Source: Nonomuraea turcica
GTDB taxonomy: Bacteria; Actinomycetota; Actinomycetes; Streptosporangiales; Streptosporangiaceae
DNA: 64,000 bases
Assembly (NCBI RefSeq): GCF_030718205.1
Contig: NZ_JAUZQF010000023.1
Coordinates: 124,001-188,000, forward strand
Direction of reading: 5' to 3'
Part shown: in pieces, positions 1-7,937 of the stretch
Layout: every line of letters starts with the position of its first letter
Position numbering within the stretch: the first letter of the stretch is position 1
Made by a program: the position numbers and the translations under genes
Notes under the pieces: generated by a model
What the model was told of the DNA's origin: nothing
The model's input: the letters and a program-made list of their open reading frames with translations, nothing else
Database searches by the model: none

Positions 1-453
1 CCGCTTGAAGCCCTGCTCGAAGACCTCCTTGGCGGCCCCGGCCGGCTCCACGAACACCATGTTGTACGACTCCGCCACCTTCGCCGCCGGGATGACCAGC
101 CGCGACGAGAACGGCCCGAACACCAGGTTGACCTTGTCCTGGGTGATCAGTGACTCGTAGTCGGAGCTGACCCGGTTCGGGTCGGAGGCGTCGTCACGGA
201 AGATCAGCTCGACCTTCCTGCCCAGCAGGCCGCCCTTGGCGTTCACCTGGTCGGCCCAGACCTGGTAACCCTCCTGGATGCCCTTGCCGGGCTCGGAGAA
301 GTCACCGGTCAACGGGAGCGAGATGCCGATCTTCACCGGCCCCGTCTGCTGACCCGGCGTCTGGGCGCCGCCGGGCTCGTCGGTCTTGGCACAGGCGGTC
401 ATCCCTAACGCGCACATCGAGATGATCGCCAGGCTCTTGAGAACTCTTGCCAT
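1..453 (-). CDS. ABC transporter solute-binding lipoprotein, branched-chain amino acid type (truncated by window edge)
   Basis: The reading frame is open from the ATG at 453 to the window edge, so about 151 N-terminal residues are present. It begins with a positively charged lipoprotein signal peptide ending in a lipobox (LGMTAC), followed by a Ser/Pro/Gly linker and VKIGISLPLTGDFS, typical of the type-1 periplasmic-binding fold (Peripla_BP_6, Liv/urea/amide binders). Further on, GGLLGRKVELIFRDDASDP and QDKVNLVFGPFSS are conserved blocks of that family. It should sit on the outer face of the membrane and feed a permease encoded to the left of the window. It is divergent from the LacI-type gene at 551, and the operator-like sequence at 484-513 lies in its leader, so it is probably controlled by that regulator. 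The ligand cannot be read from the sequence; the LacI neighbour hints at a carbohydrate, the fold at an amino acid or amide. Confidence 0.85.
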   Translation of the reverse strand, partial: MARVLKSLAIISMCALGMTACAKTDEPGGAQTPGQQTGPVKIGISLPLTGDFSEPGKGIQEGYQVWADQVNAKGGLLGRKVELIFRDDASDPNRVSSDYESLITQDKVNLVFGPFSSRLVIPAAKVAESYNMVFVEPAGAAKEVFEQGFKR

Positions 454-483
454 CGAGGGAACCCCCGTCTGGAGAGGTGCCGC

Positions 484-513
484 GTAAGCGCTTTCGGAAG
501 CGCTTTCGGTTAC
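484..513. promoter_or_regulatory. LacI-family operator-like repeat (copy 1)
   Basis: Two AAGCGCTTTC half-site clusters lie in tandem (GTAAGCGCTTTC then GGAAGCGCTTTC) between the divergent solute-binding and LacI-type genes. AAGCGCTT is a centrally symmetric core typical of LacI/CcpA-type operators. The first 22 nt are identical to 1631-1652. The position fits autoregulation of the regulator plus control of the divergent transporter gene. Binding is inferred. Confidence 0.65.
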
Positions 514-550
514 GATTACACGGGATTCAGCCCCGGACAAGGGGGTTCGT

Positions 551-1576
551 ATGGCACATCGGCCGCCGCGCCTCGTGGACGTCGCCAAAGCCGCAGGAGT
601 CTCGCTCGCCACCGCCTCGCGTGCCATGACCGGCAGCACGGGGGTCAGCCCTCAGGTCGCGGCCCACGTGCAGGCGGTCGCCTCCCAGGTGGGATACGTG
701 CCCAACAGCCACGCGCGGGCGCTGGCAGGCGGGCAGGCGGCCATCATCGGGCTGATCGTGCACGACGTCGGGGACCCCTACTTCGGCGAGATCGCCAGGG
801 GTGTGCTGCGCGAGACCGAGAGCCTCGGCTACCTGGCGCTGATCAGCCAGACCCAGCGCGACCCCGGCGCGGAGCTGGGCAGGATCCGGGCGCTGCGGGC
901 CCACCGGGTGACGAAGATCGTGCTGGCGGGCTCCGGCTACATCGAGGCGGCCACGGAGGTCGACATCGCCGCCGAGGTGCGCTCGTACACGGCGGCGGGC
1001 GGCCGGGTGGCCGTGATCGGCCGGCATCACCTGCCGGTGGACGCGGTGTTGCCGGACAACGCGGGCGGCGGGGTGACGCTCATGCGGCACCTGCTCGACC
1101 TGGGCCATCGCCGGTTGGGCGTGCTGGGCGGCCCGGCCAACCTGACCACCGTGGCGGACCGGCTGGCGGGGCTGCGCACCGCGTTCGACGTGGCCGGGCT
1201 CGACTGGCGCTCGGTCCCGGTCGTGCACGGGGACTTCACCAGGGAGGGCGGCGCGGCGGCGACCGCGCAGCTCATGCGGGCGCGTCCCGACCTGACGGCG
1301 GTGGTGGCGTTGAACGATCCGATGGCGGTGGGCGCCCTGTCGTGGTTGCTGAACCACGGGCGCCGGGTGCCGGAGGAGATCTCGGTGGCCGGGTTCGACG
1401 ATGCGCCGGTGGCGCGCGACGTCTACCCGGCGCTGACGACGATCAGGCTGCCCATGGTGGGGATGGGCAAGGAGGCCTTCGAGCTGGTGCTCAAGCCTCC
1501 TGCCTCGCGCCCACGCCGCCGCCGTACCCGTCACGAGCTGGTCATCCGCGCCTCCACCGCCCCGCCCCCGCCCTGA
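551..1576 (+). CDS. LacI-family transcriptional regulator
   Basis: A 341-residue protein of normal LacI-family length. Residues about 7-55 are the helix-turn-helix and hinge (RLVDVAKAAGVSLATASRAM, then YVPNSHARALAGG). Residues about 62-330 are a sugar-binding periplasmic-like core starting IIGLIVHDVGDPYFGEIARG, with the late family motifs VVALNDPMAVGAL and ISVAGFDDAPVARDVYPALTT. It is expected to be a cytoplasmic repressor released or activated by a small carbohydrate. Operator-like copies at 484-513 and 1631-1654 bracket the gene, implying control of itself, the divergent transporter gene and the secreted pair downstream. The C-terminus is an unusual basic, proline-rich tail (RPRRRRTRHE, then APPPP). 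Confidence 0.93.
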   Translation: MAHRPPRLVDVAKAAGVSLATASRAMTGSTGVSPQVAAHVQAVASQVGYVPNSHARALAGGQAAIIGLIVHDVGDPYFGEIARGVLRETESLGYLALISQTQRDPGAELGRIRALRAHRVTKIVLAGSGYIEAATEVDIAAEVRSYTAAGGRVAVIGRHHLPVDAVLPDNAGGGVTLMRHLLDLGHRRLGVLGGPANLTTVADRLAGLRTAFDVAGLDWRSVPVVHGDFTREGGAAATAQLMRARPDLTAVVALNDPMAVGALSWLLNHGRRVPEEISVAGFDDAPVARDVYPALTTIRLPMVGMGKEAFELVLKPPASRPRRRRTRHELVIRASTAPPPP

Positions 1577-1630
1577 CGTCACCCCCCTTGACAGACCTTT
1601 CCCCCGGGATACGATCCGCTCGAAGGTCAC

Positions 1631-1654
1631 GTAAGCGCTTTCGGAAGCGCTTAC
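1631..1654. promoter_or_regulatory. LacI-family operator-like palindrome (copy 2)
   Basis: An imperfect 24-nt palindrome, GTAAGCGCTT-TCGG-AAGCGCTTAC, starts 45 nt before the ATG at 1676. Its first 22 nt match 484-505 exactly. It is well placed to control the secreted gene pair 1676-4736. Confidence 0.65.
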
Positions 1655-1675
1655 GCCCGGCGAGAGGATGCCCGG

Positions 1676-2395
1676 ATGTCAGCCCTTCGCACTCTCACCC
1701 TCGCGGCCGCACTCGCCCTGGCCGCCCCGGCACTCCCGTTGCCCGCCCACGCCGTCGCCGCCCAGGACTGCGCACTCGGACACGCCCGCGTGAAGGGCGT
1801 GGACGCGGGGCACAACTGGGCGCCCGTTACCCCCGCCAAGTGGCAGTTCCCCGGCGACCAGGTGATTCTCGCCGAGGCCGGGGTCGCCCGCCCAGGACCG
1901 CGCCGGCCCTTCGAGTACGCGGTGCTCAAGACCGGCCCCGAGTTCGCCTCGGCACGCATCGACGCGAAGGTCCGCCTGGACACGCCGACCAGCGTCAGCA
2001 ACCGCGACGTGATCATCGTGTTCGGCTACCGGTCGGACACCGAGTTCTACTACGTGCACCTTTCTCAGGACAACACCATCTACCCGCACAACGGGATCTT
2101 CGTCGTCAACAACGCCGACCGCCTGCGCATCGACGACCAGTGGAACGGCCAGGTCGGCGCGCCGCCCGCGGTGACGGACACCGATTGGCACCGCGTCCGC
2201 GTCACGCACTGCACGGACACCGGCCGCATCTCGGTCTACGTGGACGGCGCAGAGACCCCGCTGATGACGGCCACCGACCGCACGTTCGCCTCCGGCCGGG
2301 TCGGCTTCGGCTCGTTCGACAACATCGGCAGGATGCGCGACCTGACCGTCAAGGGCACCCCGGCCCCTGACGGCACCGCACCCGTTGAGCAGTGA
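1676..2395 (+). CDS. Secreted lectin-like (concanavalin A-like/DUF1080-type) protein
   Basis: A 239-residue protein with a Sec signal peptide (about 1-28: MSALRTLTLAAALALAAPAL, cleavage near AHA-VAA). The mature part is one beta-sandwich domain resembling the DUF1080/3-keto-disaccharide hydrolase and LamG group: RDVIIVFGYRSDTEFYYVHLS, DTDWHRVRVTH, ISVYVDGAETPLM and GRVGFGSFDNIGRMRDLTVKG are the characteristic strands. No catalytic residues can be assigned, so it may bind rather than cleave glycan. The start is supported by GAGAGG 8 nt upstream; a second ATG lies at 1668. It is followed after 31 nt by the secreted sugar dehydrogenase and probably shares its operator-controlled promoter. Confidence 0.8.
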   Translation: MSALRTLTLAAALALAAPALPLPAHAVAAQDCALGHARVKGVDAGHNWAPVTPAKWQFPGDQVILAEAGVARPGPRRPFEYAVLKTGPEFASARIDAKVRLDTPTSVSNRDVIIVFGYRSDTEFYYVHLSQDNTIYPHNGIFVVNNADRLRIDDQWNGQVGAPPAVTDTDWHRVRVTHCTDTGRISVYVDGAETPLMTATDRTFASGRVGFGSFDNIGRMRDLTVKGTPAPDGTAPVEQ

Positions 2396-2426
2396 ACCCG
2401 TGAATCGACACCCTTGGTGGTGAGGC

Positions 2427-4736
2427 ATGCCCAGAACCCTCCGAGGCCTGATGGCCGTGCTGCTGGCGATCGCGTTATGCGCCTCGCCGGCCACCGCGCA
2501 GGCGGAGCCGACGCCCCTCGACGACCCCATCCCCGAGAAGCCCACCCCGTCGGGCCTCACGCTGACGCTCGAGGAGTTCGCCTCCTTCCCCAAGACCGAC
2601 ACGACCCCGGCGCCGACCGACCCGCGCCTGGTCCGCTGGGCCAGGATCAACTACCTGGGCGAGCTCCCCGACGGCTCGCGCCGCCTGTACGTCAACGACC
2701 TCAACGGCAAGCTCTACTTCCTGGACAAGAGCGGCGGCCGGCCGCGTGAGTACCTCGACGTCGGCGCCACGTTCGCCCCCGACTTCATCTCGGGACGCGG
2801 CCTCGGCAGCGGCTTCGGCTTCGCCGCTTTCCACCCGGAGTTCGGCAGGAACGGCACGTTCTACACCGTCCACACCGAGTGGGGTGACGCGCTCACCACC
2901 AAGACCCCCGACCTGCCGCCCCAGCCGGGCGTCCGGTTCCACGGCGTGATCACCGAGTGGACGGCCACGGACCCGAAGGCGGGCACCTTCTCCGGCACCC
3001 GCAGGGAGGTGCTGAGGCTCGGCTTCTCCGGCCAGATCCACGGCATCCAGCAGATCGACTTCAACCCGGCCGCCCGCCCCGGCGACAAGGACTACGGCCT
3101 GCTCTACATCGCCGCAGGCGACGGCGGACGCGGCGTCAGCAGCGACGACCCGCAGAACCTGGCCGTGCCGCACGGCAAGATCCTGCGCATCGACCCGTCC
3201 GGCACGAACGGCGCCAACGGCCGCTACGGCATCCCCGCCGGCAACCCGTTCGTGAGCCGGCCGGGAGCGCTCGGCGAGATCTACGCCTACGGCATGCGCG
3301 ACCCGCACCGCTTCAGCTGGGACCCGCAGGCCGGCAACCGCCTGTTCCTGGGCCACATCGGCGAGCACGCGATCGAGGCGATCTACGACGTCGGCGCCGG
3401 GGACAACCTGGGCTGGAGCGAACGCGAAGGGTCGTTCCTGTTCAACAAGGCCGACCGCTGCCACCTCTACACGCTGCCGGACAACGACGCCGAGTTCGGC
3501 TACACGTACCCGGTGGCGGCCTACGACCACGACCCGCCGCCCGGCCACTCCTGCACGTCCGACAGCGGCCACGCGGTCGTCGGCGGTTTCGTCTACCGAG
3601 GGCTCAAGCTGCCGCTGCTGCACGGGAAATACCTGTTCGGTGACATCGTGGACGGCCAGGTGTTCTTCACGGTCGCCGCGCAGATGAGGGAGGAGACCGG
3701 CCGCCGGGCCACCATCTACAAGCCGCGGCTGGTGGACGCCGCCGGCAAGCAGGTCACCCTGCAGGACCTGGCCGGCCACTCCCGGGTGGACCTGCGTTTC
3801 GGCCGTGACGCCGCCGGCGAGCTGTATGTGTTGTCAAAGGCCAACGGCAAGATCTGGAAGGTCACGAAGGCCGGGTGGACGCCGCCCGACGTGCTGCCGA
3901 GCCTGCGAGACGACCTGGTGGCGGCGTACGACTTCGAGCATCCCGTGGCCGGTGACCCGGCCAAGGAGCGGGACCAGGGCCTGTCCGGCACCGACATCAC
4001 GCTCGTCAACGGCGGCGCCGCCATGCGCGTGGCCGACCGCGCCTACCGGGGCAGCACGTACGCGCTGCAGACCCGCCAGGTCGAGCCGGCCACGGCAGGC
4101 AACGACGACTGGAAGGCCGGGATCTACGGCGAAAACGGGGTGCCGACCCTGCGGGCGTTCAACGCCGTCCAGGGCGTGACCATCATGGGCTGGTTCAAGA
4201 TGCAGGGCACGGGTCCCGCGCCCAACTCCAACACCGCCGACCCGGCCGACTTCTTCAACGCGATCGGCCTGGCCGGGGTGCTGAGCGGCAACTCGCAGGG
4301 CCATGACGTCAGGGCGCTCCTGGAGCTGATCACCGTGAACGGCGAGCTGCGCGTGGTGGCGCTGGCCCGCCGCGTGGACGGCAGCAGCTCACAGACCTTC
4401 GCGGCCGGCCAGCCGTGGCAGGAGATCCTGCCACGGGACCAGTGGGTGTTCCTCACCGCGACGTTCGACTTCGACACCGCGACGATGAAGCTCTACCGGA
4501 ACGGCCGCCCGCTCGACGGCTTCTCCACCGTCGCCGGCGACCCGTGGGGCGTCGAAGGAGACCCCGAGCCGGACGTCACCTCGGCGACCGACCCGCGAGG
4601 CATCAAGATCGGCGGCAGCTACCCGCAGAACACCCGGGAGCAGAACCCGTGCGACTGCCGCATGGACGGGCTGATGTTCCTGGACCGGGTGGCCTCCCCA
4701 GGGGAGGTCAGAGCCCAGTACGAGCTGATGCGCTGA
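2427..4736 (+). CDS. Secreted PQQ-dependent sugar dehydrogenase (glucose/sorbosone dehydrogenase fold) with C-terminal LamG-like domain
   Basis: A 769-residue secreted protein with a signal peptide (about 1-27, ending ATAQA). Residues about 60-480 form a six-bladed propeller of the soluble glucose/sorbosone dehydrogenase family: GSGFGFAAFHPEF, YIAAGDGGRG, HGKILRIDPSG, EIYAYGMRDPHRFSWDP, LGHIGEHAIEAIYDV and GGFVYRG are recognisable blade and quinone-site segments. Residues about 500-769 form a concanavalin A/LamG-like sandwich (VTIMGWFKMQG, WVFLTATFDFDTATMKLYRNG, IKIGGSYPQN), possibly a glycan-anchoring module. It probably oxidises sugars outside the cell using PQQ. It lies 31 nt after the lectin-like gene and under the same LacI-type operator. 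Substrate is unknown. Confidence 0.85.
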   Translation: MPRTLRGLMAVLLAIALCASPATAQAEPTPLDDPIPEKPTPSGLTLTLEEFASFPKTDTTPAPTDPRLVRWARINYLGELPDGSRRLYVNDLNGKLYFLDKSGGRPREYLDVGATFAPDFISGRGLGSGFGFAAFHPEFGRNGTFYTVHTEWGDALTTKTPDLPPQPGVRFHGVITEWTATDPKAGTFSGTRREVLRLGFSGQIHGIQQIDFNPAARPGDKDYGLLYIAAGDGGRGVSSDDPQNLAVPHGKILRIDPSGTNGANGRYGIPAGNPFVSRPGALGEIYAYGMRDPHRFSWDPQAGNRLFLGHIGEHAIEAIYDVGAGDNLGWSEREGSFLFNKADRCHLYTLPDNDAEFGYTYPVAAYDHDPPPGHSCTSDSGHAVVGGFVYRGLKLPLLHGKYLFGDIVDGQVFFTVAAQMREETGRRATIYKPRLVDAAGKQVTLQDLAGHSRVDLRFGRDAAGELYVLSKANGKIWKVTKAGWTPPDVLPSLRDDLVAAYDFEHPVAGDPAKERDQGLSGTDITLVNGGAAMRVADRAYRGSTYALQTRQVEPATAGNDDWKAGIYGENGVPTLRAFNAVQGVTIMGWFKMQGTGPAPNSNTADPADFFNAIGLAGVLSGNSQGHDVRALLELITVNGELRVVALARRVDGSSSQTFAAGQPWQEILPRDQWVFLTATFDFDTATMKLYRNGRPLDGFSTVAGDPWGVEGDPEPDVTSATDPRGIKIGGSYPQNTREQNPCDCRMDGLMFLDRVASPGEVRAQYELMR

Positions 4737-4769
4737 CGTCGTGGGCCGCGCCGGCCCGTCCGGCGCCGC

Positions 4770-5195
4770 TCACTTGGGTGCGGGTGTCTGCGAGACCCGG
4801 TGGTCGGTCAGGTGCAGGTCGCCGTTGAGTGTGGGCTTGATGACCTCCAGCACCTCGAGCGGGCCCAGGACGGTCCAGCGGGGGCCCACCAGATGGGGGT
4901 TGTACTCGGGCGCCCGGTCCATCCACTCGTCCTTGAGCTTCTCGGTCTTGAAGGTGTTGACGAAGAACTCGCCTTCCTTGGTCTTGCAGTACGCGGTACG
5001 GATTTCGTCGGCGTCGACCTGCATCTTCGGCTTGCAGCCCACCTTGGCGGAGAGTTGCTCGACCGTGAGGGGGGCGGCGTTGGCCTGCGCATTTCCCGCT
5101 GCTCCGTAGTCACTGTTCTTCCCGACGTACTGGGAACAGCCAGTGACCAGCCCGGCCAGCAGCGCGAAAGCGGCCAGACGTGGAAATGTCGTCAT
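4770..5195 (-). CDS. Small secreted lipoprotein of unknown function
   Basis: A 141-residue protein if started at the ATG at 5195. This start is chosen because it opens directly on a lipoprotein signal (MTTFPRLAAFALLAGLVTGC, lipobox LVTGC); the frame extends upstream to 5456 but that extension is basic and reads like non-coding DNA. The mature part has a possible disulfide pair (VGCKPKMQVDADEIRTAYC) and a C-terminal alpha/beta segment (GEFFVNTFKTEKLKDEWMD, LVGPRWTVLGP). I recognise no catalytic motif. Just upstream (5238-5271) is a copy of the 3' end of the LRR gene now located 5 kb away, suggesting this gene once followed that LRR gene directly. Confidence 0.75.
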   Translation of the reverse strand: MTTFPRLAAFALLAGLVTGCSQYVGKNSDYGAAGNAQANAAPLTVEQLSAKVGCKPKMQVDADEIRTAYCKTKEGEFFVNTFKTEKLKDEWMDRAPEYNPHLVGPRWTVLGPLEVLEVIKPTLNGDLHLTDHRVSQTPAPK

Positions 5196-5237
5196 GTGCG
5201 GAGGTACGCAGGGCCTGCCACCGTGGTTCAGCAACCT

Positions 5238-5271
5238 GCCGCCTCGGTTCAGCGCAGGATCACGCAACCAC
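5238..5271. repeat. Left copy of 34-nt direct repeat bounding a 5 kb segment
   Basis: The first 29 nt (GCCGCCTCGGTTCAGCGCAG then GATCACGCA) are identical to 10262-10290; after one A/G mismatch CCAC is also shared, giving 33 of 34 matches. On the minus strand it encodes GCVILR-stop, the C-terminus of the LRR protein at 10273-11301, in the same orientation and about 50 nt upstream of the lipoprotein start. Read as an attachment-site-like or recombination scar. Confidence 0.8.
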
Positions 5272-5897
5272 CCCAACCGTGCAGGAGACCTTACGGGGGC
5301 GCACGCGTGGGAGCTCTCACCGGGGATTGCCGACTTCTTCTTCTTGAGGCATGCCTTGAAACTCCATCCCTCATACAGGCGGTGGGCCTGGATGTGGTTG
5401 ATCTCTGTGATGGAGGTGATGTCGCTGCGCACATTTGCCCTTGTACTTGCCCACACGAATTATCAGCGTCCCCAGTTTGGTGTCCTTCTCCGCGTGTGTG
5501 TACACGCATCTGGCGCTCCCCGGGGCCGATGCGTTTCAGTAGGAGTCCGCGTCAGCGGGTGCCGTCCTCGGCGCGGTTACTCAGAGCTACCGGCCCGAGT
5601 CGTGCGCGCTCCAAGGCACTCTGACATCGCTGTAGCGTCGAGGCGACCAGCCGACACAGGTGGAAGCCGGGTCATGCGCCGGCCTGGACCGGACGCCAAA
5701 GGGATCGGCGGTCGATCGCCGAGCCGGGCATTTCGGAAATTGGCGCTTCGTCATGGCCCTTTTTGTCAAGCATGGCATGACGCCACGGCCGGAACTTCCT
5801 TGACCTGGAGCCATATGTTTGATCGCAGAAGCCGATCCTTTGCACTACTGTGTCTGCACCGGGAGTTGCGGCGATTCGCATCGGTGGATGGGGATGC
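5272..5897. other. Gene-free stretch upstream of the ATPase gene
   Basis: About 630 nt with no convincing reading frame. Codon-position GC bias is lost and A/T-rich patches occur (for example around 5330-5480 and 5750-5860). Minus-strand reading gives a lysine-rich string (CLKKKKSAIPG) with no family resemblance, possibly the remnant of a decayed gene. The promoter of the ATPase gene must lie in its right part, but I see no convincing -35/-10 pair. Confidence 0.5.
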
Positions 5898-7937
5898 ATG
5901 GAGACAATCCATGGGCGGAATGGCCTTATCGACGAGCTTGTGCCCGGACTGGTCGGCCTCCGATTCGACGGCAGGCGCGCTGAGTTCACCTACCTTCGCC
6001 GCGCACCGTACATCGAGATCGCCGGTGAGCGCGGCGCTGGGAAGACCGCGGTTCTGAAGCGCCTGGAAGCCGGTTACAGCCAACGCCTGCCCCTGGTCTA
6101 CGCGGACCTGGGAAAACCCGACTTCGGCAGACCGGGGCTCGGCGCCTATACGGTGGACCGCGTTCCGAACGCGTCCCCCGTCACGGACCTTCTCTATCTC
6201 CTGGCGCACGAACTGGGGGTGAAGGTCAAAGGCTTCAGCAAGCCAATGGAATTCCCCCGGCTGCTGCACGGACTACTGGCCATCACCGCCTGGGAGACGA
6301 CCTCCCCTGCGGAGTTGGCGGCGGCCAGGGCCCGGCTCCATGGGATGGTCAGCCTGCCCAAGAAAGTGCCGGATCCCGCGGCGAAATTGCTGGCGAAGGT
6401 GGTCGGCTCCGTCACCGCCGGCCTGGGTGTTCCCGCCCCGCTGGACGACGTGGTCAAAGCACTCGTCGAGATCGCCGGGGAGGCGTTGTTCGCGCGCGGC
6501 GTCCGCCGGGACGCCCTCGGCTGGTGGGACCAGCAGACGGTCAGAGCCGGCGGCGACGGGCTGGACCAGCTGTGCACGCTGGCAATGAACTTCCGCGCTC
6601 GCGGGAGCGACCGTACCAAGGCCCAACAGCATCTGGCCGCGGCGCTGCTGGAGGATGCGGCCGCCTATTACGGATGGTGGCGCAACCAGAACCGGGATCC
6701 CCGCCCCCTGATGCTGCTCGACAACGCGCACACCGAGTTGGGCGAGGGCTTTCTCGACCTGTTGCTGCATGCCCAGAACGCGGCCGCCAAGAACGACCGG
6801 CCGGCGCGGATCGTCGTGCTCGCCGCCTCACTTCAGGATGCCGGCGACCGTCCTGACATCGGCTCAGCACTGCCCCTTTTGACGTGGCGGGAACGGCCGG
6901 ATCCGGCGTCTCGGGACTGGCTCTTCCGGCTCAAGCTCGCCCGGCTGACGGTCAACGACATTCAGGCCATGTTGCCGGAATTCCAGCGAGATGACGGCCT
7001 CGCCAAGCTGATCGAGCGAGTCAGCGGAGGAAACGCCCGGATCGCCGACGCGTTCGTCCGTGCGGCCGCGCACGCCTCGTCCACAGACGGCGGGGTCAAG
7101 CTGGAGGGGCTGCTCGACGACGTTTCCCTCCGGGACGGCCGCTCGGCCACCACGGGCGCGCGCCTGCTCGAACAGCTGCTGCCGGACAGCCGCGCCCTGC
7201 GGCACCTGATCTTTTACGCGCCCGCCCTGGACGAGCCCGCCGCCGAGCATCTCAGCGGCCGCTTCCCGCCGGACGACGGCGACGGTCTGCCCATAGCGAA
7301 GGCCAAGAAATACCTGCGCGCCACTTTCTGGTCAGACCCGCGCTGGCCCGGCCTGAACGGTCCCTTCGTCCGGCATCGGGCCCTGCGCACCCTGCTCATC
7401 CACGAGCTGCGCACCCGCAAGGATGAGGAGACCTGGACCGCGTTGCACGACGAGCTGCGCTCCTTCTACGCCCCACAGGGGTTCGACAAGTCGGCGAGCA
7501 AAGCCGAATATCTGCACCACACGCTCGCTCTCGGCGATTCCGCGACCGTCATCCGGACCCTCCACCAGCTCTTCGACCAGCTGGACGCCGCCTCCTGGCT
7601 CAAGGCCGTGAACCTCATCTGCGCCGCCCCGCAGCCGCCCGCGGGAGCGACCGGCCGGTCCGAACCCGATGAGCCGTGCCTCGGCTGCCTGGGCACCGGA
7701 GAGGACGTGCATCACGTCATCGAGGTGCTCGTACGGGAATTGTGGCGGCAGTCAGCGCCGCTGTCGGTGCCCGACGAAGAGCGCATCGGCCGCATAGAAC
7801 TGCAGCTCCTCCTTCTGGCCGGGCGCAGGAAGAGCCCGGCGCAGGCCGTCTTCGACGCCGCCCGCCGAACCTGGCCGGAACGGCTGCGCAACTGGAACCA
7901 GGCCCCCTATCTGACGATTCCGGCGGGAGACGAATGA
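5898..7937 (+). CDS. Large P-loop ATPase of unknown family, first gene of a receptor/ATPase pair
   Basis: A 679-residue cytosolic protein when started at the ATG at 5898, which has a purine-rich GGATGGGG upstream; an in-frame ATG at 5850 lacks this. Walker A is at residues 43-51 (GERGAGKTA), preceded by a beta strand (YIEIA). The likely Walker B is at 271-276 (LMLLDN, followed by AH). A second conserved-looking segment is RIVVLAASLQDAG. The region after about residue 330 is helical with winged-helix/STAND character (LTVNDIQAMLPEF, KLIERVSGGNARIADAFVRAA), followed by a helical C-terminal part containing CLGC. No membrane segment is seen. The stop overlaps the start of the receptor gene (ATGA), so the two are translationally coupled. 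I infer an NTP-dependent signalling or assembly role; the substrate and family name are unknown. Confidence 0.75.
   Translation: METIHGRNGLIDELVPGLVGLRFDGRRAEFTYLRRAPYIEIAGERGAGKTAVLKRLEAGYSQRLPLVYADLGKPDFGRPGLGAYTVDRVPNASPVTDLLYLLAHELGVKVKGFSKPMEFPRLLHGLLAITAWETTSPAELAAARARLHGMVSLPKKVPDPAAKLLAKVVGSVTAGLGVPAPLDDVVKALVEIAGEALFARGVRRDALGWWDQQTVRAGGDGLDQLCTLAMNFRARGSDRTKAQQHLAAALLEDAAAYYGWWRNQNRDPRPLMLLDNAHTELGEGFLDLLLHAQNAAAKNDRPARIVVLAASLQDAGDRPDIGSALPLLTWRERPDPASRDWLFRLKLARLTVNDIQAMLPEFQRDDGLAKLIERVSGGNARIADAFVRAAAHASSTDGGVKLEGLLDDVSLRDGRSATTGARLLEQLLPDSRALRHLIFYAPALDEPAAEHLSGRFPPDDGDGLPIAKAKKYLRATFWSDPRWPGLNGPFVRHRALRTLLIHELRTRKDEETWTALHDELRSFYAPQGFDKSASKAEYLHHTLALGDSATVIRTLHQLFDQLDAASWLKAVNLICAAPQPPAGATGRSEPDEPCLGCLGTGEDVHHVIEVLVRELWRQSAPLSVPDEERIGRIELQLLLLAGRRKSPAQAVFDAARRTWPERLRNWNQAPYLTIPAGDE

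Noticed and set aside
527..1630. Long minus-strand frame opposite the LacI gene
   Set aside because: It mirrors a clear LacI-family protein; its translation is Arg/His/Gly-rich without domain features, as expected for a high-GC antisense shadow.
5193..5456. N-terminal extension of the 4770-5195 lipoprotein
   Set aside because: It would place a lipoprotein signal in mid-protein and run through the 34-nt repeat; the ATG at 5195 gives a perfect signal peptide.
7676..7933. Upstream extension of the membrane receptor frame
   Set aside because: It lies inside the ATPase gene in another frame; the ATG at 7934 has a ribosome site and gives a sensible topology.
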